NCBI GenBank assembly: GCA_019187495.1
Contig: JABAQN010000039.1
Coordinates: forward strand, 1 to 47,015
Direction of reading: 5' to 3'
DNA length: 47,015 nucleotides
Source of the DNA: Steroidobacteraceae bacterium
GTDB taxonomy: Bacteria; Pseudomonadota; Gammaproteobacteria; Steroidobacterales; Steroidobacteraceae
Positions within the stretch are counted from its first letter, which is position 1. The number at the start of each line of letters is the position of its first letter. Below the pieces are notes generated by a model, which was not told where the DNA came from, did not search any database, and saw nothing but the letters and a program-made list of their open reading frames with translations. The position numbers and the translations under genes are program-made. Shown here piece after piece: positions 10,948 through 22,445 of the stretch.

Positions 10948-12237
10948 ATGGGGCGCGCGGCACCTGACCGCCTGCGGCCGCTCGCCGACCGCATGCGCCC
11001 GCGCTCGCTCGACGAGGTGTTCGGGCAGGGGCAGCTCCTGGCCGCCGGCAAGCCGCTGCGCCTCGCGCTCGAGGGTGGCCAGCTGCACTCGATGATCCTC
11101 TGGGGACCGCCGGGCACCGGCAAGACGACGCTCGCGCGTCTCGTTGCGCGCCGCGCCGACGCCGATTTCCTCGCGCTCTCGGCGGTGCTGGCGGGCGTGA
11201 AGGACGTGCGCGCGGCGGTCGAGCAGGCGAAGGCGACGCGCGCCTCGTCGGGTCGCGCGACGGTGCTGTTCCTCGACGAGGTGCATCGCTTCAACAAGGC
11301 GCAGCAGGACACCTTCCTGCCATTCCTCGAGGACGGCACGCTCACCTTCATCGGAGCGACGACCGAGAATCCGTCGTTCGAGGTCGTGTCGGCGCTGCTG
11401 TCGCGTGCGCGTGTCTATGTGCTGCGGCCGCTCGTTCCCGATGCCATCGCGCAGCTGCTGCGCACGGCGCTCGGCGATCGGGAACGCGGCCTCGGCGAGC
11501 TCGGCCTCGCGATCGACGACGAGGCACTCGTGCTGATTTCGCAGGCGAGCGACGGCGACGCGCGGCGCGGGCTCAACATGCTCGAGGTTGCCGCCGACCT
11601 CGCCGCGGACCGGCGCATCACGCCGGCGGTGGCACGCGAGGTCGCGAGCGGCGGGAGGCGCCGCTTCGACAAGGGCGGCGAGCAGTTCTACGACCAGATC
11701 TCCGCGCTCCACAAGGCGGTGCGGGGCACGGACCCGGATGCGGCGCTCTACTGGTTCTGCCGGATGATCGACGGCGGTTGCGATCCGCTCTACATCGCGC
11801 GCCGTGCGCTGCGCATGGCGGTGGAGGATATCGGGCTCGCCGACCCGCGCGCCTTCGCGATCGCGCGCGACGCGTGGGATACCTATGACCGGCTCGGCAG
11901 CCCCGAAGGGGAACTCGCGCTCGCGACCGCGATCGTGTATCTCGCCTGCGCGCCCAAAAGCAATGCGGTCTACGTCGCGATGGGCGAGGCGATGGCCGAT
12001 GTCGAAGCCTTCGGCACGCTCGATGTGCCGCTCAGGTTGCGCAATGCGCCGACGCGGCTGATGAAGGATCTCGACTACGGCAAGGGTTACCGCTACCCGC
12101 ACGACGAGCCGGAAGGCCATGCGCGCGGCGAGCGATACCTGCCCGAGGGGCTGCCCGATCGTCGATACTATCGCCCCGTGCCGCGCGGCCTCGAAATCAA
12201 GATCGCCGAGGCGCTCGCGCGGCTGCGCAAATCCTGA
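10948..12237 (+). CDS. rarA: Replication-associated recombination protein RarA (MgsA)
   Basis: RarA is an AAA+ ATPase related to clamp loaders and acts at stalled replication forks. The 429-residue product begins with PLADRMRPRSLDEVFGQGQLL, has Walker A WGPPGTGKTT, Walker B TVLFLDEVHRFNKAQQD, and sensor 1 LTFIGATTENPSFEV. It also carries the C-terminal tetramerisation region with DKGGEQFYDQISALHKAVRGTDPDAALYW and PKSNAVYVA. Length and motifs fit the family. It begins two bases after the vanZ stop and precedes serS, a conserved neighbour. Confidence 0.96.
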   Translation: MGRAAPDRLRPLADRMRPRSLDEVFGQGQLLAAGKPLRLALEGGQLHSMILWGPPGTGKTTLARLVARRADADFLALSAVLAGVKDVRAAVEQAKATRASSGRATVLFLDEVHRFNKAQQDTFLPFLEDGTLTFIGATTENPSFEVVSALLSRARVYVLRPLVPDAIAQLLRTALGDRERGLGELGLAIDDEALVLISQASDGDARRGLNMLEVAADLAADRRITPAVAREVASGGRRRFDKGGEQFYDQISALHKAVRGTDPDAALYWFCRMIDGGCDPLYIARRALRMAVEDIGLADPRAFAIARDAWDTYDRLGSPEGELALATAIVYLACAPKSNAVYVAMGEAMADVEAFGTLDVPLRLRNAPTRLMKDLDYGKGYRYPHDEPEGHARGERYLPEGLPDRRYYRPVPRGLEIKIAEALARLRKS

Positions 12238-13901
<1,664 letters not shown>

Positions 13902-13908
13902 CAGCGCG

Positions 13909-13937
13909 TTGACACGAAGAGAATGATCGTTCATTCT
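13909..13937 (+). promoter_or_regulatory. Efflux operon promoter with embedded TetR-type operator
   Basis: A perfect TTGACA -35 box (13909-13914) is followed at 17-base spacing by a weak -10 CATTCT (13932-13937). The spacer contains the inverted repeat GAATGA-TCGT-TCATTC (13921-13936). A repressor dimer bound there would cover the promoter between -35 and -10. The operon downstream ends with a TetR-family gene, the usual arrangement for local repression of RND pumps. Confidence 0.68.
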
Positions 13938-13974
13938 ACGCGGCTCCCGCGCTGCCGCTTGCTTCGAGGCCTGC

Positions 13975-15108
13975 ATGTCATTTCGTCCTGCTTTTCGGGT
14001 CGCCACCTTCTGGGTCGCGACGGGCCTCCTGCTCGGCGCATGCGGTGGCGGCGCACCCTCGCACGGTCCCGCGGCCCAGCCGGTCACGGTCGTCACGCTG
14101 AAAAGCCAGCCCGTCACGCTCACCCGTGAACTGCCGGCGCGCGCCAATCCCTGGCTGATCGCCGAAGTGCGGCCGCAGGTGAGCGGCATCGTCAAGCAGC
14201 GGCTGTTCACCGAAGGCGGTACGGTCAAGGCCGGCCAGCCGCTGTACCAGCTGGACGATGCCACCTATCGGGCGGACTTCGCGAGTGCGCGCGCAACGCT
14301 CGCGCGCGCCGAAGCCACGCTCCATTCCGCGAGGCTGAATGCCACGCGCTCCGCCGAGCTCGCGAAGGTCGACGCCGTGAGCCGGCAGGACGACGAGAAT
14401 GCGACGGCGGCGCTCCTGCAGGCGGAAGCGGACGTCAAGCTCGCCGAGGCGAACGTGCGAGCGAGCGGCATCCTGCTCGACTACGCACGGATCACCTCGC
14501 CGATTTCGGGACGCATCGGCAAATCGTCGGTCACGCAGGGCGCGCTCGTCACCGCGAACCAGGCGGCGGCGCTCGCGACGGTGCAGCAGCTCGACCCGAT
14601 GTACGTGGATGCGACCGCCTCGAGCACGGAGCTCCTCGCGCTGCGCCGTGAACTGGCGGCGGGCACGCTGACGAGCGCCGCGCTGACCGTGCCCGTTCAG
14701 GTCGTGCTCGAGGATGGCAGCGTCTATGAACATCCCGGCAAGCTGGCGTTCGCCGATGTCACGGTCGATCCATCGACCGGGACCTTCCTGCTGCGCGCGG
14801 CGGTGCCGAATCCCGATCGGCTCCTGATGCCGGGCATGTATGTCCGGGCGGTCATCAGTGTCGGCACGCGCCCGGAGGCCATCCTCGTGCCGCAGCAGGC
14901 GATACAGCGCGACCCGAAGGGCCGCACCACCGCCCTGGTCGTCGGTGCCGACAGCAAGGTCGAGCAGCGCGAGGTGCAGGTGTCGCGCACGATCGGTGCT
15001 CAATGGCTGGTCGAGAGCGGCCTCGCGGCCGGCGATCGGGTGATCGTCGAAGGGCTGCAGAAGGTCCGGCCGGGCATGGCGGTCGAGGCCACCGAAGCGC
15101 GGGGCTGA
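13975..15108 (+). CDS. RND efflux periplasmic adaptor (AcrA/MexA family)
   Basis: The adaptor bridges the inner-membrane RND pump and the outer-membrane channel. The 377-residue product is a lipoprotein: its signal ends in LLLGAC with the lipidated Cys at residue 23. It has the biotinyl-lipoyl half-motifs ([31 protein letters not shown] and [20 protein letters not shown]), a helical hairpin between them (about residues 95-165), a beta-barrel domain and a membrane-proximal domain ([19 protein letters not shown]). It is the first gene of the operon, with a leader of about 30 bases, and the pump gene follows after four bases. Confidence 0.95.
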   Translation: MSFRPAFRVATFWVATGLLLGACGGGAPSHGPAAQPVTVVTLKSQPVTLTRELPARANPWLIAEVRPQVSGIVKQRLFTEGGTVKAGQPLYQLDDATYRADFASARATLARAEATLHSARLNATRSAELAKVDAVSRQDDENATAALLQAEADVKLAEANVRASGILLDYARITSPISGRIGKSSVTQGALVTANQAAALATVQQLDPMYVDATASSTELLALRRELAAGTLTSAALTVPVQVVLEDGSVYEHPGKLAFADVTVDPSTGTFLLRAAVPNPDRLLMPGMYVRAVISVGTRPEAILVPQQAIQRDPKGRTTALVVGADSKVEQREVQVSRTIGAQWLVESGLAAGDRVIVEGLQKVRPGMAVEATEARG

Positions 15109-15112
15109 GCAC

Positions 15113-18100
15113 ATGGCGCGCTTCTTCATCGACCGGCCGATCTTCGCCTGGGTGATCGCGATCATCATCATGATCGCGGGCGCGCTGTCGATCACCCGGC
15201 TCCCGATCGAACAGTATCCTTCGATCGCGCCGCCGACCGTCACGGTGAATGCGACCTACCCCGGCGCGTCGGCCAAGGTGGTCGAGGATTCGGTGACGCA
15301 GATCATCGAGCAGAACATGAAGGGCCTGGACGGCCTTCTCTACATGTCCGCGACCAGCGAATCGAGCGGGCGCGGTTCGGTCACGCTGACATTCGACAAC
15401 GCCACCGACCCCGACATCGCGCAGGTGCAGGTGCAGAACAAGCTGCAGCTCGCGATGCCGCTGCTGCCGCAGGAAGTGCAGCGGCAGGGCGTGGTCGTGA
15501 CCAAGGGGCGCACGGGCTTCCTGATGGTGCTCGCGTTCATTTCGACCGATGGCTCGATGGACCGCGTCGACATCTCGGACTACGTCGCGTCGAACCTCGT
15601 CGATCCGCTGAGCCGCGTGCCGGGTGTCGGCAGCGTGCAGGTGTTCGGCGCAAAGTACTCGATGCGGATCTGGCTCGATCCGAACAAGCTGTACACCTAC
15701 CGCCTCACGGTCAGCGACATCACCGCCGCCATCAAGGCGCAGAACGCGCAGGTCGCGGTCGGGCAGATCGGCGGCACGCCGGCGGTCCCCGGCCAGCAGC
15801 TGAACGCGACCATCGCCGCGCAGGACCGCTTGCAGACCCCGGAGCAGTTCCGCGCGATCGTCGTGCGCAGCAATCCCGACGGTTCGCAACTCACGCTCGG
15901 GGACGTGGCGCGTGTCGAGATGGGCTCTGAAAGCTACGACACGATTTCGCGCTACAACGGCAAACCCGCGACCGGCGCCGCGATTTCGCTCGCGACGGGC
16001 GCCAATGCGCTCGAGACGGCGCGGGCCATCGAGGCCGCGATCGCCGAAATGCGGCCCTTCTTTCCGCCGGGGCTCACGACGACCACCGCGGTCGATACGA
16101 CGCCCTTCATCCGCATCTCGATCGTCGGGGTGATCGAGACGCTGCTCTCGGCGGTCGTGCTCGTGTTCCTCGTGATGTTCCTCTTCCTGCAGAACATCCG
16201 CGCGACGCTGATCCCGACGATCGCCGTGCCGGTGGTGCTGCTCGGGACCTTCGCCGTGCTCGCGGCGCTCGGCTATTCGGTCAACATGCTGACGATGTTC
16301 GCGATGGTGCTCGCGATCGGGCTGCTGGTCGATGACGCGATCGTCGTCGTCGAGAACGTCGAGCGGTTGATGTCGGAGGAGGGACTGTCGCCGCTCGAGG
16401 CTGCCCGCAAGTCGATGGACCAGATCACCGGCGCGCTGGTCGGCATCGCGATGGTGATCGCGGCCGTGTTCGTGCCGATGGCGTTCCTCGCGGGCGCGAC
16501 CGGCATCATCTACCGGCAGTTCACCGCGACGATCGTCACGGCGATGGCGCTGTCGGTGTTCATCGCGAACGTGCTGACGCCGGCGCTCTGCGCGACGATG
16601 CTGCGGCCGGTCGAGCCCGGCCACGCCCGTTCGGAGCGGGGGTTTTTCGGCTGGTTCAACCGCGCCTTCCGGCGCACGAGTTCGGGCGTCGAGGGCGGCG
16701 TGCGCAGGGTCCTGTCGCGCGCCGGACGATACCTGGCGGCGTTCGGCGTGCTGGTCGCGCTGATGGCCGTGCTGTTCCTGCGGCTGCCGAGTTCGTTCCT
16801 GCCGGATGAGGACCAGGGCGCGCTCTTCGCGCAGGTGATCGCGCCGGTCGGCGCGACACAGCAACGCACGCTCGCCGTGATGGAAGAGCTCGAGAAGTAT
16901 TTCCTCGAGAACGAAAAGGCGACGGTGAGCTCCGTGTTTGCGGTCCAGGGATTCGGCTTTGGCGGCAGCGGCCAGAACAACGGCACCGCCTTCGTGCATC
17001 TGAAGCCGTGGGATGAACGGCCGGATGCCGCGATGAGCGTGCAGGCGGTGGCCCGGCGGGCCGCGGCGGGCCTCGGCCGGATCAAGGATGCGATGGCGTT
17101 TGCGTTTGCGCCTCCGCCAATGCCCGAACTCGGCAGGGCGGCGGGTTTCGCGTTCTACCTGAAGGACAACGGCAGCCGGGGCCACGCGGCGCTGGTCGCG
17201 GCGCGCAACCAGTTGCTCGGCGCCGCGGCGCAGAGCCGGTTGCTCGTGAACGTGCGCCCGAACGGCCAGGAAGATGCGCCGCAACTGCGCGTCGTGGTCG
17301 ATGCCGAGAAGGCGCGTGCACTCGGGCTCTCGATCGCGGATGTCAACCAGACGCTGAGCGCGGCCTGGGGCGGCCAGTATGTCGACGATTTCCTCGATCG
17401 CGGTCGCGTCAAGCGTGTTTACGTGCAGGCGGATGCGCCGTTCCGGATGGCGCCCGAGAATTTCAAGCTCTGGTCCGTTCGCAACGACGCCGGCGACATG
17501 GTGCCGTTCGCCTCGTTCGCGAGTTCGCACTGGGAGTACGGCTCGCCGCGGCTCGAGCGCTACAACGGCGTGCCGGCCGTCGAGATCGACGGGGAGGGCG
17601 CGCCGGGCGTGAGTACCGGCGAGGCGATGGCCGAGATCGAGCGCCTCGTCGCGCAGCTGCCGCAGGGTTTCGGAGTGGAGTGGACGGGGCTTTCCTACCA
17701 GGAGCGGCAGGCGGGCGCGCAAACGCCGCTGCTTTACACCCTGTCGCTGATGATCGTGTTCCTGAGCCTCGCGGCGCTCTACGAAAGCTGGTCGGTGCCC
17801 ACCGCGATCCTGCTCGCCGCGCCGCTCGGCATCCTGGGCGCTGTGCTCGCCAACACATTGCGCGGCATGGAGCGCGACATCTACTTCCAGGTCGCGATGC
17901 TGACGGCGGTGGGTCTGTCGAGCAAGAACGGCATCCTGATCGTCGAGTTCGCGAAGGCGAACCACGAGCGAGGCATGGACCTCGTCGCGGCGACACTCGA
18001 CGCCGTGCGCATCCGCCTGCGGCCGATCCTGATGACTTCGTTCGCATTCGGACTCGGCGTGCTGCCACTGGCCGTGGCCACGGGCGCGGGTTCCGGCGCG

Positions 18101-18229
18101 CAGCGCGCGATCGGCACGGGTGTCGTGGGCGGCATGCTCACCGGCACCTTCCTCGGGCTCTTCTTCATTCCGCTGTTCTATGTGCTGGTGCGGCGCCTGT
18201 TCGGAGGCAAGCGCGATGCGAAGATCTAG
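15113..18229 (+). CDS. RND multidrug efflux pump, HAE1 type (AcrB/MexB family)
   Basis: This is the proton-driven inner-membrane pump. The 1038-residue product starts [17 protein letters not shown] and has twelve membrane helices in two repeats with large periplasmic loops. Proton-relay residues are present: the Asp pair in helix 4 ([17 protein letters not shown]) and Lys in helix 10 ([15 protein letters not shown]). Porter-domain segments such as [16 protein letters not shown] and [19 protein letters not shown] place it in the HAE-1 class, which exports hydrophobic and amphiphilic compounds. Length matches AcrB (1049). The last 14 bases overlap the channel gene, so the two are translationally coupled. 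Confidence 0.97.
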   Translation: MARFFIDRPIFAWVIAIIIMIAGALSITRLPIEQYPSIAPPTVTVNATYPGASAKVVEDSVTQIIEQNMKGLDGLLYMSATSESSGRGSVTLTFDNATDPDIAQVQVQNKLQLAMPLLPQEVQRQGVVVTKGRTGFLMVLAFISTDGSMDRVDISDYVASNLVDPLSRVPGVGSVQVFGAKYSMRIWLDPNKLYTYRLTVSDITAAIKAQNAQVAVGQIGGTPAVPGQQLNATIAAQDRLQTPEQFRAIVVRSNPDGSQLTLGDVARVEMGSESYDTISRYNGKPATGAAISLATGANALETARAIEAAIAEMRPFFPPGLTTTTAVDTTPFIRISIVGVIETLLSAVVLVFLVMFLFLQNIRATLIPTIAVPVVLLGTFAVLAALGYSVNMLTMFAMVLAIGLLVDDAIVVVENVERLMSEEGLSPLEAARKSMDQITGALVGIAMVIAAVFVPMAFLAGATGIIYRQFTATIVTAMALSVFIANVLTPALCATMLRPVEPGHARSERGFFGWFNRAFRRTSSGVEGGVRRVLSRAGRYLAAFGVLVALMAVLFLRLPSSFLPDEDQGALFAQVIAPVGATQQRTLAVMEELEKYFLENEKATVSSVFAVQGFGFGGSGQNNGTAFVHLKPWDERPDAAMSVQAVARRAAAGLGRIKDAMAFAFAPPPMPELGRAAGFAFYLKDNGSRGHAALVAARNQLLGAAAQSRLLVNVRPNGQEDAPQLRVVVDAEKARALGLSIADVNQTLSAAWGGQYVDDFLDRGRVKRVYVQADAPFRMAPENFKLWSVRNDAGDMVPFASFASSHWEYGSPRLERYNGVPAVEIDGEGAPGVSTGEAMAEIERLVAQLPQGFGVEWTGLSYQERQAGAQTPLLYTLSLMIVFLSLAALYESWSVPTAILLAAPLGILGAVLANTLRGMERDIYFQVAMLTAVGLSSKNGILIVEFAKANHERGMDLVAATLDAVRIRLRPILMTSFAFGLGVLPLAVATGAGSGAQRAIGTGVVGGMLTGTFLGLFFIPLFYVLVRRLFGGKRDAKI

Positions 18230-19661
18230 ATGGACCGTCCTGTGCGCGGCATCGGCGGCGGCGCTGCTCGCCGGCTGCGGCGTGCTCGTGCCGAAGCTGC
18301 CGCCGGAGAAGTCCGGCATTCCGGTCGAGTGGCCGCTGCCGCCCACGACCGGCGCGGGGCTCGAAGGAGCCGCTTCGCCGTCGATCGACACGACCCTGGC
18401 AAGCGGGCATGCCGTCGCTGATATCGGCTGGCGCGACTTCTTCGTCGATCCGGATCTCGAAACGCTCATCGGGCTTGCGCTCGCAAACAACCGCGACCTG
18501 CGCGTTGCCGTGCTCAACGTGGAACGCGCCCGCGCGCAGTACCGCATCCAGCGTGCTGCGCGAGTGCCATCCATTGCAGCGAGTGGGACGCTGACCCGCT
18601 CCGGTGGCGAGACGCTCCCGGTCACCGAGGCCGTGGGTGTTGCCGCCGGCGTCGTCGACTTCGAGTTCGATCTGTTCGGCAGGGTGCGAAACCTGAGCCA
18701 GGCGCAACTGCAGCGCTACTTCGCCCAGGAGGAGGCGCGGCGTGCCGCCCAGCTGTCGCTGATCGCGGAAGTCGCGAACGCGTGGCTCACGCTCGGTGCC
18801 GACCGCGAGCTGCAGCGCGTCGCGCGCGAGACGCTCGGGAATCGCGAGCAGGCGCTCGTGTTGACGAAAAAGCGTCACGACCTCGGCGCGGTCTCCGAAC
18901 TCGACGTGGCGCAGGCCGAGACCTCCGTCGAGACGGCCCGCGCCGACCTCGCGCGCTACAGCGGACTCGTCGCGACCGACATCAACGCGCTGACGCTGCT
19001 CGCCGGTGCGCCGATCGACCCGGCATTGCTTGCGGCGAAGGTCGATCCCGAGGTGAGCGGGCTCGGCGCATTGCCCGCGGGATTGCCGTCCGAGGTGCTG
19101 CTGCGACGGCCCGACATCCGGCAGGCGGAGCGGCTGCTGCGGGCCGCCAATGCGAACATCGGCGCGGCGCGCGCGGCCTTCTTTCCATCGATCAGCCTCA
19201 CAGGGAGTGTCGGTTACGCGAGCGATGAGCTCTCCGGCGTGTTCGACAGCGGTAATCGCGTCTGGAGCTTCGCGCCGCGCGTGACCCTGCCGCTGTTCAC
19301 GGGCGGCCGCAACATCGCGAACCTGAAATCCGCGACCGCCGATCGGGACATCGCGCTGGCGCAGTACGAGAAGGCCATCCAGGCGGGCTTTCGCGACGTG
19401 GCCGATGCGCTCGCGCTGACGCATACGCTCGCCGAGCAGAAGGCGTCGCAGATGGCGCTGCTCGCCGCGGCGACGCGCGCCGATGAGCTCTCGCGCGTGC
19501 GGTACGAAAGCGGGCGCGACAGCTATCTCGTGCTGCTCGATTCGCAGCGTACGCTCTACGGCGCGCAGCAGGCGCTGATCGCGGTGCAGCTCGCCGAGCA
19601 GTCGAACCGGATACGCCTGTACCAGGTGCTCGGCGGCGGCTGGAACGAGAACACGCGATGA
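18216..19661 (+). CDS. Outer-membrane efflux channel lipoprotein (NodT / OprM family)
   Basis: The 481-residue product forms the TolC-like outer-membrane exit duct. Its N-terminus has a lipoprotein signal with ALLAGC (Cys 21). The two OEP repeats are visible: [43 protein letters not shown], then [80 protein letters not shown], and [30 protein letters not shown]. The ATG at 18216 is chosen because it gives a complete lipoprotein signal. It overlaps the pump gene by 14 bases and the tetR gene by four. Confidence 0.95.
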   Translation: MRRSRWTVLCAASAAALLAGCGVLVPKLPPEKSGIPVEWPLPPTTGAGLEGAASPSIDTTLASGHAVADIGWRDFFVDPDLETLIGLALANNRDLRVAVLNVERARAQYRIQRAARVPSIAASGTLTRSGGETLPVTEAVGVAAGVVDFEFDLFGRVRNLSQAQLQRYFAQEEARRAAQLSLIAEVANAWLTLGADRELQRVARETLGNREQALVLTKKRHDLGAVSELDVAQAETSVETARADLARYSGLVATDINALTLLAGAPIDPALLAAKVDPEVSGLGALPAGLPSEVLLRRPDIRQAERLLRAANANIGAARAAFFPSISLTGSVGYASDELSGVFDSGNRVWSFAPRVTLPLFTGGRNIANLKSATADRDIALAQYEKAIQAGFRDVADALALTHTLAEQKASQMALLAAATRADELSRVRYESGRDSYLVLLDSQRTLYGAQQALIAVQLAEQSNRIRLYQVLGGGWNENTR

Positions 19662-20293
19662 CCGGCACGCAGGCACACACCGGAGCGGGCAGGGCGGGCG
19701 CGCGGGCGGCGGCACAGCGCACGCGGATCCTGTGCGCGGCGCAGAAGTGCTTCGTCGAGCACGGCTTCCACGCCGCGAGCATGGCGACGATCGCGCAGAC
19801 GGCCGCGATGAGCCCCGGTCTCATCTACCGCTATTTCCGCAGCAAGAACGAGATCATCCTCGCGATCATCGACCAGCAGCTCGAGTTCGCGCGCGAGCGG
19901 ATCGGCGCGATGCATGCGGCGAGCGACCTCGCGGCCGCGATGACGGACTCCTACGAGGCGGCCGGCGACTGCGACCACGACCGGATCAGCGCGCCGCTTT
20001 TCCTCGAGATGTGCGCCGAGGCGACCCGCGATGCACAGATCGCCGCGGCGATGCGGGCCTCGGATGGCGTCGTGCGCGCCGCCCTCGTGCGGATGCTGAT
20101 GGGCGCCAGGGCCGAGGGCGGGTACGGACTGCCGAAGGCGGTCGCGACGGAGCGGACGCTCCTCCTGATGTGCCTGTTCGAGGGACTGCGGGTTCGCGAG
20201 GCGCGCGACCCGAAGCTCGATCGCAAGCTGCTGAAATCCGCGCTGACGCGGATCCTCACCGCGATCCTCGAGCCGCCGCGGCGATCCGCGTAG
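19658..20293 (+). CDS. TetR family repressor of the efflux operon
   Basis: The 211-residue product has the TetR helix-turn-helix in residues ~20-66 (RILCAAQKCFVEHGFHAASMATIAQTAAMSPGLIYRYFRSKNEIILAII) and a divergent all-helical ligand and dimer domain. It is the last gene of the mexA-mexB-oprM-like operon, entered by an ATGA overlap, so it is co-transcribed with the pump. The palindromic operator at 13921-13936 inside the operon promoter is its likely binding site, which would give negative autoregulation relieved by pump substrates. No other regulator gene lies nearby. Confidence 0.93.
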   Translation: MTGTQAHTGAGRAGARAAAQRTRILCAAQKCFVEHGFHAASMATIAQTAAMSPGLIYRYFRSKNEIILAIIDQQLEFARERIGAMHAASDLAAAMTDSYEAAGDCDHDRISAPLFLEMCAEATRDAQIAAAMRASDGVVRAALVRMLMGARAEGGYGLPKAVATERTLLLMCLFEGLRVREARDPKLDRKLLKSALTRILTAILEPPRRSA

Positions 20294-20368
20294 CGCCCGG
20301 TGCCGCGCCGTGCGCATGCGCGGCGCTGGCGTTCCCGGCCGTGGATTTGCGACCATACCGGCCGCGCC

Positions 20369-20458
20369 GGAAGGGTGGCGGAGCGGTTGAACGCACCGGT
20401 CTTGAAAACCGGCATCCCCGCGAGGGGATCGTGGGTTCGAATCCCACCCCTTCCGCCA
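20369..20458 (+). tRNA. tRNA-Ser (anticodon UGA)
   Basis: A 90-base class II tRNA with acceptor GGAAGGG / CCCTTCC, anticodon stem CCGGT / ACCGG around loop CTTGAAA (anticodon TGA), long variable arm (ATCCCCGCGAGGGGAT), T-arm GTGGG-TTCGAAT-CCCAC, discriminator G and encoded CCA (20456-20458). It reads UCA and UCG codons. Confidence 0.98.
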
Positions 20459-20471
20459 AACGCACGGTCGA

Positions 20472-20744
20472 TTACTGCTGGCGGTTCGTCACCGCGGCAG
20501 AAGGATCGAGCAGCCCGAGCACCGCTTGCCTGCCGACTTCACCCGACCACAGGCTCTGCAGCAGCAGCACGGTGCGCGCGGCGGCGCCGCCGACCGTGAA
20601 CTCGAGCGTGTCGAAGCGGATGCGCTCGATGTTGAACTCGCCGCCGTGGTACTGGAACTTGCAGTTGCGGAAGGTGCAATCGATGTATTCGTTGTCGTCG
20701 AGGACGATCGTCTGGGCGTCGAATTCCTGCTTCTCGAAGCGCAT
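20472..20744 (-). CDS. Small conserved-type hypothetical protein
   Basis: The 90-residue product, from ATG at 20744, is not assigned to a named family. It begins FEKQEFDAQTIVLDDNEYIDCTFRNCKFQYHGG, with alternating short beta-like repeats and a pentapeptide-like ring pattern (CTF, CKF). A helical LLLQSLWSGEVGRQAVLGLL segment follows. A GAAGG about eight bases upstream serves as Shine-Dalgarno. An in-frame ATG at 20777 would add 11 residues but lacks support. No signal peptide is seen, so it is likely cytoplasmic. I have the impression of similar short proteins in other proteobacteria but cannot search. Confidence 0.62.
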   Translation of the reverse strand: MRFEKQEFDAQTIVLDDNEYIDCTFRNCKFQYHGGEFNIERIRFDTLEFTVGGAAARTVLLLQSLWSGEVGRQAVLGLLDPSAAVTNRQQ

Positions 20745-20827
20745 GAGTGAGCCTTCGGTCGTGGAGAAGGACGGCAAAATACCACGGCGGGGTGGCTGCG
20801 CGCCGGGCGCTGCTATGATGCGCGGCC

Positions 20828-21385
20828 ATGGACGCGCCCAAGGTTGCCCGTCGTCGCAGCACGTTTCTCGCGCCCGTGTGGATCGCGCTGCTCGCGCTCG
20901 CGGTGCTCGTCGCCGCGAGCGTCATGTTCTGGACGCGGGCAACGACCACCACGATCGTGGTCGTGCGCCATGCCGAGAAGCAGCTCGGCACGATCGAGGA
21001 TCCGCCGCTCACGCCGGAAGGTGACGAGCGCGCGCAGCGTCTCGCTGGCCTGTTCGGCGACCGCACGCCGGTGGGCGCGGTACGCGCCATCTATGCGACA
21101 TCGACTCGCCGGGCGGAGGCGACGGCCTCGCCGCTGGCCGCGCGGCTCGGCCTCAGGATCATCGCCACCGACGATGCGCCGGCCGCGCTCGCCCGACGTT
21201 TGCGCCGCGAGCAGCGCGGCAGCGTGGCGCTCGTCGTGGCACACAGCAACACGGTGCCGCAGATCGTTGCGGCGCTCTCGGGACGCGGAGACATTCCGCC
21301 GATCGCCGACGACGACTTCGGCACGATCTACGTGGTCACGATTCCCGATGTCGGGCGGGCCTCGGTGCTCCGCCTGCATTACTGA
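20828..21385 (+). CDS. Membrane-anchored histidine phosphatase (phosphoglycerate mutase-like)
   Basis: The 185-residue product has an N-terminal membrane helix (about residues 14-36) followed by a single histidine-phosphatase domain. The phosphorylated His is in VVVRHAEKQ (an RHG-type motif with A for G) and a second catalytic His is in LVVAHSNTVPQI. The helix would tether the domain on the periplasmic face, although the orientation is inferred. The substrate is unknown. It resembles SixA-like or lipid and sugar phosphatases of this superfamily. A TATGAT -10-like box ends eight bases before the ATG and no Shine-Dalgarno is seen, which suggests a leaderless mRNA. Confidence 0.82.
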   Translation: MDAPKVARRRSTFLAPVWIALLALAVLVAASVMFWTRATTTTIVVVRHAEKQLGTIEDPPLTPEGDERAQRLAGLFGDRTPVGAVRAIYATSTRRAEATASPLAARLGLRIIATDDAPAALARRLRREQRGSVALVVAHSNTVPQIVAALSGRGDIPPIADDDFGTIYVVTIPDVGRASVLRLHY

Positions 21386-21388
21386 GGA

Positions 21389-21844
21389 TCAGTCGCCCGA
21401 CAGCGCGATCGCGCGGCTCACGAAGGCTTCGTGCTCGCCGATCCTGAAATCGGCGCGCACCGCATCGCGGATGTAGCGCGCCTGGTCGATCAGGAACGTG
21501 GCGCGCCGCACGCCGAAGCCGAGCGGGCCGTCGACGTCGTACATGCGGATCACCGACTTGTCGGCGTCAGAAAGCAGCGTGAACGGCAGCCGGTGCTGTT
21601 CGCGAAAGCGCCGGTGGCTGTCGGCATCCTGCGGGCTGACGCCCACGACGGTGAGGCCGACTTTCTGGATGTCGGCGTGCAGGTCGCGGATCGCGCAGGC
21701 TTCCCGGGTGCATCCGGGGGTGAAATCCGCCGGGTAGAAATAGAGAATGAGGGCGCCGCGGCGCAGTAGCGAGGTGAGCGAAGTGTCGCGACCCTCATGG
21801 TCGGGCAGCGCGAACTCGGGCGCGCGTTCACCGGGTGAGAGCAT
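21389..21844 (-). CDS. bcp: Thioredoxin-dependent peroxiredoxin (Bcp / PrxQ type)
   Basis: Bcp reduces hydroperoxides using thioredoxin. The 151-residue product has GERAPEFALPDHEG at the start and the active site FYPADFTPGCTREACAIRD, with peroxidatic Cys at 45 and the possible resolving Cys at 50, the same C-x4-C spacing as E. coli Bcp. The C-terminal RATFLIDQ segment is also typical. A strong Shine-Dalgarno (AAGGAGGG) precedes the ATG on the minus strand. It is convergent with the histidine phosphatase gene and divergent from ppa. trxB elsewhere in the window would supply reducing power through thioredoxin. Confidence 0.94.
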   Translation of the reverse strand: MLSPGERAPEFALPDHEGRDTSLTSLLRRGALILYFYPADFTPGCTREACAIRDLHADIQKVGLTVVGVSPQDADSHRRFREQHRLPFTLLSDADKSVIRMYDVDGPLGFGVRRATFLIDQARYIRDAVRADFRIGEHEAFVSRAIALSGD

Positions 21845-21892
21845 CCTTACCCTCCTTTGAAGCCATCTTATCGAAAGGTCGCGAGGTCACCA

Positions 21893-22420
21893 ATGGATAT
21901 TTCGAGGATACCGGCCGGACGCAATCCGCCGCGGGAAATCTACGCCCTCATCGAGATTCCGCAGGGTGGCGTGCCGGTGAAGTACGAGCTTCACAAGGAA
22001 TCCGGGGCGCTGTTCGTCGATCGCTTCCTGCATACCGCGATGTACTACCCGGGCAACTACGGATTCATCCCGCAGACGCTCGGCGACGACGGCGATCCGC
22101 TCGACATCATCGTTGTCGGGCAGGTGCCGGTGGTGCCCGCGGCGGTCATTGCGTGCCGGCCGATCGGCGTGCTCATCATGCAGGACGAGAAAGGCGGCGA
22201 CGAGAAGATCCTCGCCGTGCCGGCGGACGATCTGCACCCTTTCTACAAGGGCGTGCGCAGCTACACCGATCTGCCGCCCATCCTCTACGAGCAGGTCGCG
22301 CACTTTTTCGCGCACTACAAGGATCTGGAGCAGGGCAAGTGGGTCACGGTCGCGAAATGGGACGGGCCGGAGCGCGCCGAGGAGCTGATCGTACAGGCGA
22401 TCGACCGCTATCCCGACTGA
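21893..22420 (+). CDS. ppa: Inorganic pyrophosphatase, family I
   Basis: Ppa hydrolyses pyrophosphate to phosphate. The 175-residue product matches the family length (E. coli 176). It contains IEIPQGGVPVKYELHKESGALFVDRFL, MYYPGNYGFIPQT and the metal-binding signature DGDPLDIIVV, followed by DEKGGDEKILAVP and the FFAHYKDLE segment. The ATG at 21893 is preceded by GAGGT at a good distance. An in-frame ATG at 21857 would add 12 residues without homology and is rejected. Confidence 0.97.
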   Translation: MDISRIPAGRNPPREIYALIEIPQGGVPVKYELHKESGALFVDRFLHTAMYYPGNYGFIPQTLGDDGDPLDIIVVGQVPVVPAAVIACRPIGVLIMQDEKGGDEKILAVPADDLHPFYKGVRSYTDLPPILYEQVAHFFAHYKDLEQGKWVTVAKWDGPERAEELIVQAIDRYPD

Positions 22421-22445
22421 GCCGCAGCGGCCGGGGCGGCGGCGC

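Noticed and set aside
14855..18625. Very long minus-strand open frame (1256 codons) opposite the RND pump gene
   Set aside because: Its codons mirror the third-position GC bias of the real gene. The translation is Arg/His/Asp-rich low complexity with no recognisable domain, while the plus strand encodes a full AcrB-type pump.
20298..20335. GC-rich inverted repeat after tetR as terminator
   Set aside because: Imperfect stem around GCGCCG/CGGCGC and no T-run; not strong enough to call.
21857..21892. Upstream ATG for ppa adding 12 residues
   Set aside because: GAGGT spacing and family length both favour the ATG at 21893.
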